Part shown: piece after piece, positions 1-11,556 of the stretch | Layout of the letters: each line of letters starts with the position of its first letter | Position numbering within the stretch: position 1 is the first letter of the stretch | DNA from: Lycorma delicatula | Lineage: Eukaryota > Arthropoda > Insecta > Hemiptera > Fulgoridae | Reading direction: 5' to 3' | Length of the DNA: 64,000 nucleotides | Assembly: GCF_047948215.1 (NCBI RefSeq) | Contig: NC_134456.1 | Span: 62,019,529-62,083,528, forward strand | The notes under the pieces: generated by a model | Databases searched by the model: none | Told to the model about the DNA's origin: nothing | Seen by the model: only the letters and a program-made list of their open reading frames with translations | Translations under genes and position numbers: made by a program

Positions 1-65
1 ACTTAAAAAATGTGGAAATAATTTTTTAATAATTACGTGCGGGCCGTTGTTTTTAGAGTTATCGC

Positions 66-90
66 TACAACTTACAACTTACAACTTACT
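66..90. repeat. Short tandem repeat, 8-bp unit
   Basis: Three consecutive units of acttacaa-type sequence lie at the inner end of the Helitron remnant. It is a simple local duplication with no visible function. Confidence 0.6.
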
Positions 91-507
91 AGATAAAATA
101 AAAAATCTAGTTAAAGGTTGCGTTCCTAAATTTAAATTTTTAAAGAAATCAGTAAGATATTGAAGTTCTTCAAGAACTACTTAGCCCCTAGCACGGCAAA
201 GTCCAGGAGTTTCATCATTCCGTTCTTTTTTTCATTGCAACGGTTACCTGCTTGAATCATATTACCTGTTTGAATATTTTTCAAATTCAGATCAACTTAG
301 AGACAGAATTAACTCTGAATTTGAGAGTGATCATCAAAAGTTGATTTGACACGTAACATATTTCTCGAAACTCGATTTTGAGCCGCGTATGCGTTGCTCT
401 TCAAGTCCTTGAGAACGTTCTGCCGTAGATTCACGTTGTCTACGATCATAAATTCTAACAGTCTTAGAAGTTCTTCTTCCTACCTGTGACCTTGCCAACC
501 TAGGCAT
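85..507 (-). pseudogene. Helitron replication/helicase protein, N-terminal fragment (dead)
   Basis: The reverse strand from an ATG at 507 reads MPRLARSQVGRRTSKTVRIY and continues Arg/Glu-rich to a stop at 334. This resembles the basic N-terminus that precedes the Helitron-like N domain in insect Helitron proteins. Further along the same strand, about 235 to 190, the peptide KKRNDETPGLC is followed by an in-frame stop and then a stretch with a PLTRFF-like end. That resembles the ETPGLCC-type segment of Helitron proteins. The Rep (HUH) and helicase domains are absent, so this is a short decayed fragment that may continue left of the window. The family assignment is from memory of the motif, and the protein is certainly not functional. 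Confidence 0.5.
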
Positions 508-1132
508 TATGAAAATAATAATACCAAATTGTAATTTAAATCTATGCCAGTTATGTGTATGGCTTACTCTGATGGAACTTCTTAGTTCAAAATATAAAAA
601 TCTACAGAGCACTATTTTGCTCGCGCGAGGATGAGTTCTCGCAGGTCGCCGTGTTTAAAGACAGTAACATTAAATATAATAAAAAACATATAATAATAAC
701 GTTTTGAAGAAGTCTACATCACTATCGAAATTCGATATTCCACAAACAATCAAAACATGATCAAATATGTAAATTAGTCGTCATTCCCTTTAATTTTGCT
801 ATCAAATTAATTTGTTTTACGTATATTACGATAATAATACAAACTGATCTTTTATGAACAATGATATTAATAAATATATGTAAATCACATAATAATTGTT
901 TGAAGTCGATATTGACATTGACACGATCGATGTAAACAATGACAATCGATACAAATAATATAAATCGATATAAACGACTTCAAATTTAGTAAAAGAAGTT
1001 TACAAGTTTTTTTTAATGATTTACGTAGTAGTGGGATGGTGAGGTTTGAACTGCGGTAAATATTACGGAGATTACAAAAAAGCTACAGTTAAAATTTCGT
1101 TATTAACGGTTTAAATAATCAGTTAGTAATTT
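508..1132. other. AT-rich spacer, nothing recognised
   Basis: AT-rich DNA with several diverged direct copies of an atcgatataaac-like word near 900-975. No coding frame or repeat family is recognised. Confidence 0.5.
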
Positions 1133-1302
1133 TATTATAATTTTTTCTTGATGATTTCGCAAGATAAGCTTGAAGCCTGTCCTTGGGATATGAAAATGGA
1201 ATTTTGTAGCATATGAAAAATGTCACGCCTGACCGGGATTCGAACCCGGGACATCCAGATGAATGGGCCGAAATGCTACCATTCCGCCACAGAGATCGGT
1301 GG
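1133..1302 (-). mobile_element. SINE-A (tRNA-derived), copy 1
   Basis: On the reverse strand a tRNA-like head has an A box around ggcggaatggtagca and a B box gggttcgaatcccgg. It is followed by a body (catttttcatatgctacaaa, then a ttccattttcatatccc segment) that is shared with the copy at 61.3 kb. The acceptor ends do not pair (5' ccgatct against 3' caggcgt), so it is not a working tRNA. The anticodon arm most resembles tRNA-Glu (TTC-like), only loosely. A 9-bp word agtaatttt at 1124-1132 and 1303-1311 may be the target duplication. Confidence 0.75.
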
Positions 1303-3307
1303 AGTAATTTTTTAGCCTCTCTCTTTCTATATATATATATTATCAGATTTATATATTTACAGAATTTTAAGTGACTACATTTTTTATTCATAAAATTAAT
1401 ATTTTAAAAGTACACTTGCAACATATTATGCTCATAAATTAGATATAAGTTAAAAGGAAATATTATTTTTAAACACCCGCGTCCTTGCATTATCTTAAAC
1501 CAACAAATAACACGTTTTTTTTATTTTATTAGGATTCCTATTCAAATTTCTTAATAAGAAAGGTTTGTTAACAGCAACCTTAAAAGTTCAAAACAAATAA
1601 TAAATTACGATGTTAAAAGTAATAAAGAAAGATTTTATATATTTAAAATAAATTTGTCACGCGTGGAAAGAATTCTAAGTGCATTACTCAGCTAAGTTTA
1701 AATTTCGTACACGTGTATTTATCGGGTGAAAAATATTTGCATCATGTGCAGTACAATTCGAAAAGAAATTGTTCAGTAATGTTAACATTTTACAGCATGT
1801 TGTAACAAATATATGTAATCACCCTAAGAATGAATCCTACAAACTTATCATCACATCAAACTGATGTAATTTCTTCATCGGTGACAGAAGTGTTTGTTAT
1901 ATTTTAAAAGTTACTGAACTTTGATTATTCCTTCGTTATAATAAATTATGTACTTTCAGTTCCTGAATTTCCTGGATTAAATAAAGTTCTGCCATTATTT
2001 ATTATTACAATAATTATCATTAAGAAAGTTCATTGACTTTAATACTTTGGGCAGCCTGTAATGTTTTCGTTGTCGCCATCCTAACTTAACATTTCTGTTA
2101 GTCACTTGTTTCAACAAATCTTGAATGACGTGAAACAAACATACTTATTAATACACCGTATTACTTGCCTAATAGAATATAATATTATTATCTGTTTAAA
2201 ATCTGTGAATACAATAATTATTAATCTTTTGATATATGTTACCAAACAGTCGTAAGTTTTTTAATCTGTTAAAATAAATACAATGACTTTTATACTCATT
2301 TTATAACTCTTTTCTATTATTAATTTATTTTACATTTTAAATATCTAATAAACTTATTTTAATGCTTATGTAACGTCTGTATTTCTTTGGCAAATTATTT
2401 CATAATTTATCTTTTTAACAGATTTTAAACAAACTGGCATGTTATTTATTTAATATACGATTCTATTCAAGCCTTACACGCCAAAATGCACTGATTTCGA
2501 CAATTGTTATTTCTTTCTACAGAAATTTTCCATAGCAATTTTTCTCTGGTTAAAGTAATTGGAAGATATTGTTTCGGTAATCATGGTTCGACCAGGATAT
2601 TGAGAGATAGCACAAGTATAAAATCCTTATAAACGCAATTTATTACTCTTAAATAACTTATAATGTTCAAAATAGGTCAATTATAATTAGCAAAATACAA
2701 CTCTGATTTTAATAAAAAGTACAATTACTAATAGAAACTAATACAGAATTAACAACAGATTATAACAAGATAACAATCACAAAATCAACAGTTCACTTTA
2801 CACAAGAATTATTCTCTTTTAATGTTTACAATAAGAACTAGCTTACACTTTATAAATAAATGTCACGTCGACTCCTGATAACAAACGGCGAACAGCTTCT
2901 CTTTCTTAACCACTGTCCAAAATGGAACACTCGTGACGCACTTTTCTCTTATTTGTTATCAAACACTCACTCAAAATTCTCCCGGACCCTTGATCTCATT
3001 TATCGCAAACTGTATTCGTGTATATCGAACAATGCATGAACTCGTATTTATCGCACACTAAACTCGTCATTCCGCTGGAACGTTACGGAACGCAAGGATA
3101 ACGGTGGATAACACAAAATCGCAGAACTGGACAACGTTCCTTGCTGTTGCGTTCTTCTTATTATTATGGTATGTATTTGTTTATTTAGTGTCGGTTATTT
3201 TCTTTTATGGACGGACTTGTGATTGCATTCCAATCCTTACAGATCAATTTGAAACATCATTAATTGGGCTATCCTTGGGAAACTAGCAATGTATTTGCAT
3301 CTTTCTC
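1303..3307. other. AT-rich spacer, nothing recognised
   Basis: No element is identified. The segment 2850-3110 is less AT-rich and holds a weak hydrophobic open frame starting with GTG at 3104, which I judge to be chance. Confidence 0.45.
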
Positions 3308-3760
3308 CAGGCGCGATTCCCCGTCAGTCTGTCCGTTGAACGCCTGTCGATGGTAGTGCATTTCAGTCTAACAGGAATACGCCTTATGTCACTCCGCTGG
3401 TCCTCGGCAGTCCGTTTGAAGCCTATGTGAACGCGAAATTTGATATGTATTTTACTGATGCAAATGTCTGCTGAGGTATTTACATCGGTGGCATCCCGAC
3501 CGAGGACTGGCTGATGACTGTGAGATGTAATCAGTTAGAGGGTCTAAAGACGACCTCTGGTAAAGCCCCTCAAGGCTCGGAACGGAGGGGGTGGTGTGGC
3601 GACCGGTAACGTTACATGGTGGGTGTCTTCCCCCTTCGGGGTTGGGATGGTCCACGGCAGTATTTATAAATCCGGGCCTGGGACTTAACCTGTAGTAACA
3701 GGTTCCGACCCCCTGTTTGTTTTTTCTAGCGTAATCATGGTTCACAACTTCTGCGCTTTT
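3308..3760 (+). mobile_element. LINE 5'UTR-like fragment
   Basis: A G+C-rich island in AT-rich DNA. About 80 bases at its start (gcgcgattccccgtcagtct to aggaatacgcc) match, with scattered differences, the reverse strand of 31741-31813. This shows a repeated family. The non-coding, GC-rich character and the neighbouring LINE coding remnants in the second copy suggest a non-LTR retrotransposon 5'UTR. No ORF1 or ORF2 sequence follows it here. The identity as a LINE leader is inference; the repeat itself is visible. Confidence 0.4.
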
Positions 3761-5940
3761 CTATAAATCCTTTTGTAGAAAGAATTCTTATGTCATTTCT
3801 TCTAAATTTTTCTTTCCTCAATTTTTCTTTCTTTTTCTGGAAGGTTCTCTACCCATTATAATATTTTAAAGGTTTAGAGAGTCGCATAGACGGTTTGATA
3901 AAGTTTTATTTTAATTAGAAGTTATTTTAATATATTCTTATGGCGTGAAGGTTAATGAAGTGGTGCCGTTCGATTGTCTTCCACTGGAAAGTTCTGATTT
4001 TGAATCCCGATTACAATTAATTTTTTCATCTGCTACAAAATTACCAAAAAAAATTACTGATAACAAAAAAAGGATGGAGATTGCTATTATGATTAATGGA
4101 TATCAGCCTATGAATATCGAAGAGTAGTAATAAATAATAATAATAATAAAATTTTCATGTGAAACTTGAAGAAAATTGTTAGAAGACTTAAGATAAAAAA
4201 TATTACATTTCCCACATTTCATATAATCTTGGCTCATTCCGGTAATAATTACTTAACTTTACCGTAATGTTTTTATTACTGTTTCTGAAGCATCCTTTTA
4301 TCAAGTCGGTAGTTTTAAATACCTTGCGTTTACTTTAAAAAAGTAAAATTGCTCTAAGAACACAAAAAAGTAAAAAATAATTTTATTGAATTCTTAAAAT
4401 TTCTACTTTTTTCTAATCCCAAGAAGTTAAAGTTAAACCCCGTTAATAGTTGTTTTATTTTAAATTGACAATAATCTTTAAAAAATTAAACGAGTGCGTG
4501 AATACACGACGGAAGCGAAGCTTCTTACGAAATATTATATGAATTATTAATGGTGCAGAATAACGTATACGCAATATACACGGAATGATAACATTTTTTA
4601 TTAATAAGAAATATAAACTAACAATAAATACACATATTATAAAAAAATATTTATTTACATAAATTTTAGAAAAATTTAGACGCAACATTGAAATTTAATC
4701 GATATTATAAATTGAAGCACGTGTTTTCTATACTATATGCTCAGCTGTATTGCGTGTGACGTTTTTTCGTGACGCTCGTTTTGACTCCCAAACCCAAAGC
4801 CTACGTTAAGAAGCAACGTTTCAAAATAAATTTAAAAAAATTTAAATTTTAAGAATTGGATAATATTAATTTTTTACTTTTAGTACGTTTTTTATAAATT
4901 GGTTACATTTTTTATAAAAATTTTCTTTATTGCATTGCATTTAATTTAATATACACCTTAAGAAACCATTGTCAGAATATAAAGTACAAACTTTTTTTGT
5001 TTTTGTGAGCGTTTACCATTTGTGAATATTTTTCCTTCTTGAAATTCTAAGGAATAATGTAATGTACTTCATACGTAACAGTAATTTTTTTTTAACGTAA
5101 GGAATTAATGTCTGTAATTTCAAACCTCTTTTTACACATGACCACAAATTTCTCTGTCCTCTATGCAAGACAGAAAAGTTACTTTCCGATATCTTAAAAA
5201 CATAGTATTTCAACGTATCGTCGTTGTCCCAAAAGGATGCAAAAATAGAATCTTGAGATATTTCAATGAATTCCTGTTTTATATGAGGAATTATTTATTT
5301 ATTTCTAATTCTGTAATATTATTATATAAAGTATGAATTATAAGAGAAAAAAACTAGGGATTGTAAAATAAAACAAGTTTTTATAAACAAAAATAGAAAG
5401 AACGATAATTCTTTTTCATTTTTTAATTCTTTTTTTTCTTAATCTGCTGTTCTGAAAATTTGTAATATTTCATTGTCTTATTTTTTAACATTTTATTTTA
5501 ATTACCAACTTTTCTTTATTGTACTTTTTATATGAATTATCGCATTACGATAATTCGAATTAAACTGAACTGTTTTTAAGAGCGTTTTAAAAATAAATAT
5601 TTCATAATATTATTAATTTATTTCACCAGAACTGAAAAGAAGAAAATGTAAAAAATTAAAAAAACAAGGATGTTTTATTACATAATTTTTTTTTATTCTT
5701 GTTTTTCCTTCCGTCATTTACTTTATTTCTTGGAAAACTAATACATATATGTTAAACTTAAATACAAATGGGTAATATGTAGTTTTACTTTTCTTTCTAA
5801 TTACTTCTCCACGAAAATTTTAAAAGGAAATTATTAATGAGAACATATTTAATGTTAAATTTCTTAAACATGGTTTCCGCTGATATGAGTTTATAAAGTA
5901 ATTAAAAAGTGATAAATCCACCTTACCAGCAATTAAAATA
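3761..5940. other. AT-rich spacer with one small open frame
   Basis: Mostly AT-rich and unrecognised. A 60-codon ATG frame at 3945-4127 (+) has fairly protein-like composition (acidic and polar, ending NIEE) but no recognisable domain, no visible splice partners and no support beyond being open. I do not call it a gene. Confidence 0.4.
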
Positions 5941-5978
5941 GACACTCTCTAGATATTTCGGTTCTTAAACCATCATCA
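5941..5978 (-). ncRNA. Hammerhead-ribozyme-like motif 1
   Basis: The reverse strand reads TTGATGA, T, GGTT-TAAG-AACC, GAAA, a weak 4-bp stem III and then GTC. This order parallels the CUGAUGA / stem II / GAAA / GUC core of minimal hammerheads in Penelope-like elements and retrozymes. Core position C3 is T and no convincing stem I is seen, so self-cleavage is doubtful. The motif lies between direct repeats of gtgataaatccac at 5909-5921 and 6050-6062, as if in a small repeated unit. Confidence 0.3.
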
Positions 5979-6062
5979 AAAGAATAAAATATTATCAAAC
6001 AAAGTCAAACATTAAAATGAATTAACAGTCATGACTGTGAACTTGTCAAGTGATAAATCCAC

Positions 6063-6883
6063 TTTTTAATTATTTTATATTTAATGTTACTGGTAAAATT
6101 CACTTGGAAATGTTGTAAAATTATACTTTGTATTAAAAATATGGAAAAATTACTTTCGGGTTTTCCTCAGGATGGTACACGTTTTCAAATTGAATCTATT
6201 TTGAGACATCTGATCAGATACCTTGATTTCACTTACTAATACTAAATGTATTGAAAAGTGATTACAATGCGTGAAAGTCTGGCTAAAAAATAGTCAGGTA
6301 AATTACTCACTTCTTTTTCAAAGCAGTATTTTTTAATACAATATTCGCCACAAAAATATGCGCCCGTACTAGTAAACAATTCCAGGCATTTTTTTAAAGA
6401 AAAGTAGAAATTAAATTTATTAAAAGTATTTAACAAAGATTTTTACATCGTAGATTATAAATACTCATAACTCTATTTAAGAATATCAAATATAAACGTC
6501 AATAGTAAGAACCAATTATTGTGGACAAAGCGTGAGAGTACCCCTGACCTTGACCGGCTATTTGAAATGAGTTAATGCGATGTCACGATCATTATCAGGT
6601 TGAAAGCTGTATGTTTCATGCGTGTACAAAATTGTGTAAAAATTTAATAAAATAGAATTGCATCATAGAAAATTATCTCGTCGTCCATTATTTTATTAAT
6701 ATTGTATTATTAATTTAAGTTTTATTATTATATTGAAAGTTTTGTAATCAAATTGATTTATAAACATAATAAAAAGCGTTTAATAAAATAAATAATACTT
6801 TGCGATAATGCAACTTAACCGTTAATATTATTGTTCTATATTTTATTATCCTACACTATCATTACTTCATGACATCCAGGTCT
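6063..6883. other. AT-rich spacer, nothing recognised
   Basis: No coding or repeat signal recognised. A short less AT-rich stretch at about 6540-6610 has no identifiable content. Confidence 0.45.
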
Positions 6884-6897
6884 AGATAAAGGTATGA

Positions 6898-7181
6898 GAA
6901 CCCACCGGGTTGGTCTAGTGGTGAACGCGACATCCCAAATCAGCTGATTTGGAAGTCGAGAGTTCTAGCCTCTAAAGGCAGTACCTTTAAACGAATTTGA
7001 ATATTATATCGTGGATACCGGTGTTCTTTGGTGGTTGGGTTTCAATTAACCACACATCTCAGGAATGGTCGAACTGAGACTCAGCAAGACTACACTTCAT
7101 TTACACTCATATAATATCATCCTCATTCATTTTCTGAAGTATTATCTGAACGGTAATTACCAGAGGCTAAAGGTAAAAGAA
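6898..7181 (+). mobile_element. SINE-B (tRNA-derived), copy 1
   Basis: The head contains the A box ggtctagtgg and the palindrome around aaatcagctgattt. The B box region is damaged (gttctagcctc instead of the gttcaagtcc seen at 34.8 kb). The body runs through the shared landmarks ataccggtgttctttggtgg, ggtttcaattaaccacacat and a tail ending cagaggctaa. Target duplications are likely: agataaaggtatg at 6884-6896 and agataaagatatg at 7182-7194, 12 of 13 identical. Confidence 0.85.
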
Positions 7182-7289
7182 AGATAAAGATATGTAGACT
7201 TTAACCATTGTGTATGACTCGTGAATTTAATTGTTTTTTTAATTTTTTTTCCTAATTTGTACGTTGCAGTCGGTTTATTAGTGAACAAT

Positions 7290-7554
7290 AAGTAACCCTC
7301 ATATGGTCTAATGAGATGAGGATGATATGTATTTCATGTAAATGATGCGTAGTCTTGTACAAACACAGGCCGTCCATTCGTTAGATGTGTTGTTTATTGA
7401 ACCCCAACCACCTACGTTCACCGGTATCTACTGTATATTACTCAAATCTGTATAAAAGCCGATCTTACTAGGATTTGAATCTCAGAACCTTCGACTTTGA
7501 AAATCAGCTGTTAAACATGTGATTTGCGACGACGATTTAACTTCTAGACCACTA
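7290..7554 (-). mobile_element. SINE-B, copy 2 (diverged)
   Basis: On the reverse strand the head (tagtggtctagaag), an altered aatcagctg palindrome arm, a B box-like region and the body with caccggtatc and ggtt/ttgaacc landmarks can be followed, with many differences and some internal insertions. It is more decayed than copy 1. It faces copy 1 as an inverted pair about 100 bp apart, so a transcript of the region could fold into a long imperfect hairpin. Confidence 0.7.
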
Positions 7555-10500
7555 AAAAAATTAAATTTTGAAAAGTATCTTTTTATGTATACAATTTGGC
7601 ATTAAAGTTTTCGGCGGTGATAACCTTCAACCTAAGATTTAAAAAAATTAATTTTATAAGTCCTTAAAATCAGCAAAACTTAAATTTGGGTTGGACAGTT
7701 TCTTATTTATATCAAATTTTTAATTGATAGGAATTATAAATTATATTTTTTTTAAAACTGAATTAAGCTATTGATTTCATTACATGGAAAAATATTAATA
7801 AAAATATTTACATAAGCAGGATACAAATAAAATATCGCGGCACTCGTAGATCAGTGAATGAAGCGGGTTAATAATAACGCTTGCCAAAGCAAGAATATAT
7901 CAAGACCCAGGGCTAATTTCGTTCCCCACGAATAATACAATAATTTAATAATTACTGGAGAAAAAATAAGTAAACGTGAACCATCTATTCATAATTATAT
8001 TAAGTAAAACTTATTTGCAGGAGTTATCACATAAATTATAGATAAATTTATATTTATAGATATATTATCATTGTACACTTTAAGAATATGGACTTTTGAT
8101 TTTTGTTACAAATAACCATTGTCCAAGCTACGATAACGTATGAAAATATTCGTACGAAACACTAATCAAACACAGTGTTAGTAAGTCCTACAGTTGATAA
8201 GTTTTTTTTCATGAATGGCGCCGTTCTTTAAAACATAAGTTGTAGACATTTAGAACAGAATTAGAGTTTCCTTAAAGGAAAACTAGTAAGTAATACATAA
8301 ACGGTTTAAGAAAATAATAAATAGGTTTCAATAAGAAATAAAATTACCATTGAAGAAAATTAAACTGATTTTAAAACTAAGCTAAATTCTGAAAAAGATG
8401 ATACTTTACAATTTTACAAAATTTCAGTTCAGATTTAAAATTTTAAAAGTCGTTTGTAGAATAAGAATGGAAAAAGTATTATTTTTATATTTCAGTTTTT
8501 AATGCATTTTTTTTAAGTCACTCTATTTATCTATTTTTATAAAATTGATTGTTTCATATTTTTAACATTTATATGAAAAAATAGGTCTAAAAATTAATGG
8601 GAAAAATGTTTTTTTTTTTTTGTCATATGTAAAAAACTAGAAAACCGCGTTTTGATAAAAAAAAAATAAGTAAAGAAATGCAAAAAACTGACAAATAATC
8701 ACGATCTATCGTAAGCTAAGCCTGCCTATAATGTGGGAATTGGTATAATTTTTTTACAACATTTTCAAAATGATTTTCTCAAATATATTTTGAATTAAAA
8801 ATGATGTAGGATATATTTATTACTTTACGACGACCCAATATTAAACAAGGATACAAAAAAAATAAATATTTTCATACCTTCATATCAATGTAACTTTTCA
8901 TTTAAAGAATCTTGCACAAATTTAGCTACAAAAACATATAATTACATTGAAATTATTCCAGGGTTTTTGTACAAAAAACATAAAAAATAATAAATGAAAT
9001 CGATACATTTAATGAAGAATATTGCACATACATATATGAAGAACATACATTTGGTTGAACTTAATACAAAACAAAATTCATAGGGTTAAATTGAAAGTCC
9101 TTTTTTTAAATTAAAAATACACACATATAATTTATTGCAGTCATTTAAAAAAAGGGCAAAAATTTTGTGACTTAATTAAAACAGGATAAGCAAAAACGGG
9201 CTGAGAAACGATGTAAAGTGACTACTAACGATCATTACGTCGAAATAACACAATGATACATCTGAATAAATAAATGATAATATTTTACCAACCTTTGATT
9301 TCGAACTAATCATCTCAAATACCCGCAATATAATCCTTAGAATATTAGAATGATGTCAAGCTAATGATATCGTAATGGTAATTACAATCCAATACCAAGC
9401 AAGCAATGAAAAAAAGGAAAATATCTGGATCGTTTACATGGGCAATTTAAAATTATTTTTAAAGATTCATGCAACGTACAACGAGACATCCCAAGGAACT
9501 TTCTTTATAAAATTAATAAAAAAAAAATTATGAAAATCTGTCCATTTGTTGTAAGACTTAAACATACGGTACAAAAGAACTTACAGGTAGAATGTAAATC
9601 ATTCTTCTTATTTTAAGTCGGTTAAAACTATTTGTAATTGATGGTATTTAAATGTGTAATACATCTGATGTTGTATAATAAGAAAGGTTATTATGCAATA
9701 AATAAATTATGAATTATTTCTTGATTTTTCAAAAGGAAAAGTTTAAATGAAAAGGAGCTTTTTAATTAACTTGTGATATTCTTAATAATTCTTGTTTCAC
9801 GTTTTTATGTTGATATTTTTACAAAGTTAATTATATAAAACGTTTCAGAACATTCATTTATTTGTTTATCTAGATTTTAAAATATTTTTTTTTTTTTATT
9901 TTTATTTACATAACTTTTAATTTTATAAGTCTGAATTTACTAATAAAAACTGTGCGTTATTAACACGTTTCAATAAGTTTTTTTTTTTTATTCTTTTGTT
10001 TGTTTTATGTAAAATATATTACTTTATTTATTGAATTAAATTGTCATTTGTCATCGAATTTAAAAATAAAATAGATCAATAATTTGCTATTTGTAATTTA
10101 AAAAATTATGCAGGACTAAAAATATTATATCTAGTCTCATAACCCTATTGGCCGTAGGCTTTCTGACAAGAGCTGCATATCACTCAAGGAGTAAATAGAA
10201 ACGTTCTCAGAAATAGCAAGGATCCATGATCTATGATTTATCTGTTTTTTGATACTGAAAACGAATATAAACTCAGAATCTTTCTATCACCCACCATTTT
10301 TCAAAAATTTTTAAATTTTAATTAAAGGATTTTTTTCATTTTTCAATGTATAGTTAGCATTTTAAGCTCCTATATTGTATTTTGTTAGGTCATTTTTTAT
10401 TTTTTGGCTTTGTTAACGTAATTTGTAAGCTATAAATAAACAATACTAGACAAAGAATTAAATCATATCATAGTCGTATATTATGACATCATATCTAATA

Positions 10501-10579
10501 CTGAAGAGTTGCCCTTCATGGACAAGATTAATCATGTCTGTGCAGGTGAAAACATGTAGCAGCTGAAAACACAGCTCTA
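7555..10579. other. AT-rich spacer, nothing recognised
   Basis: Three kilobases with long A and T runs and no recognised gene, LINE, SINE or DNA-transposon sequence. A short GC-richer patch at 7840-7930 resembles no family I know. Confidence 0.45.
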
Positions 10580-10960
10580 TTGTTTGTATTAAGCACTGGA
10601 TTTAGGAATGAATTAATTTTCAACTGTGAAATCATCGTAAAATCAAATAGAAACAACATTACATCTTTAATTAAAAAAGCATATAATTTGTTCTTTCAGT
10701 GTAAAATTGTTGATCAGGATAAGACGTGGGCTCCTCATATTGTATTCACTAATTGTTCTGTATATTTAATAGGATGGCTAAAAGATACACGGAAGGTTTT
10801 GCCATTTGGTGTACCTATGGTTTGACGTGAGCCAAAGGATCATGTATCCGATTGTTACTTTTGTTTAACAAGTGAATCTGGAATTTCTAAAAAATCTAAA
10901 CATACTGTAAAATATCCTTAATTGCAATCTGTAATCAGAACTATAGGATGTAACATGACT
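10580..10960 (+). pseudogene. Fragment of a multicopy insect protein family with CYFC motif (dead)
   Basis: The reading frame gives IKKAYNLFFQCKIVDQDKTW, then APHIVFTNC, FGVPMV, a TGA stop, REPKDHVSDCYFCLT, and later a second stop. I recall a repeated family in hemipteran and other arthropod genomes with the pattern GDQDK-WAPH, C-x2-C, MVWREP-DH, CYFC. Here the Trp codon before REP has become TGA, and the first CxxC-like pair is reduced to one Cys. The pattern suggests a zinc-binding module, but its function is unknown to me and may be of transposon origin. The copy is truncated at both ends and not functional. Confidence 0.45.
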
Positions 10961-11525
10961 TTGAAAATACGTTTCCATTTTAGTATTGTATTATATTTAC
11001 TACTGTTTATGTTATTCCTTTGAACTGATTTTTCAGTACTGTACTCTATTATGATTGTATTTGATAAAATATTAACGTTTGTCTCATTATTATAATAAAA
11101 TTAGTAATTATCAATTCTGATATTTGTGTTTTTATTTTACCTGTAGCACAGCATAAAAATCTACATTCTGTTTCGTCTATATAGTTTATAATATCTATTA
11201 CTCTACTATTACTGTAGATGTGCAGTATGAATAATACTAATGAAAATATAACACAATAATTATTCTGTTTCTACTGGTCATATTCTACGAAATAATCCGT
11301 AATAACGAAAATTTATATTTAAATATAAACAAGCCTATATTTTGATAAAGAATATAAATTATTTCGATGCGATAAATATTTCATTATTTACAAATAATAG
11401 CAGACAGTATAGCAGGAAGAACGGATGATATTTAGTCAGATGATGTGTTAGGTCGGTATTATGTGGCGGGCGACGTCACTGTGGCGTCTTAAATATTTCG
11501 TCGGTTTCCGGCCAAAAAAGCATTA

Positions 11526-11556
<31 letters not shown>

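Noticed and set aside
1207..1299. Possible tRNA gene on the reverse strand
   Set aside because: A and B boxes are present, but the acceptor stem does not pair, and the same head plus body recurs at 61.3 kb: a SINE head, not a tRNA.
2850..3110. Possible LTR of an LTR retrotransposon
   Set aside because: No matching second LTR, primer-binding site or polypurine tract in the window.
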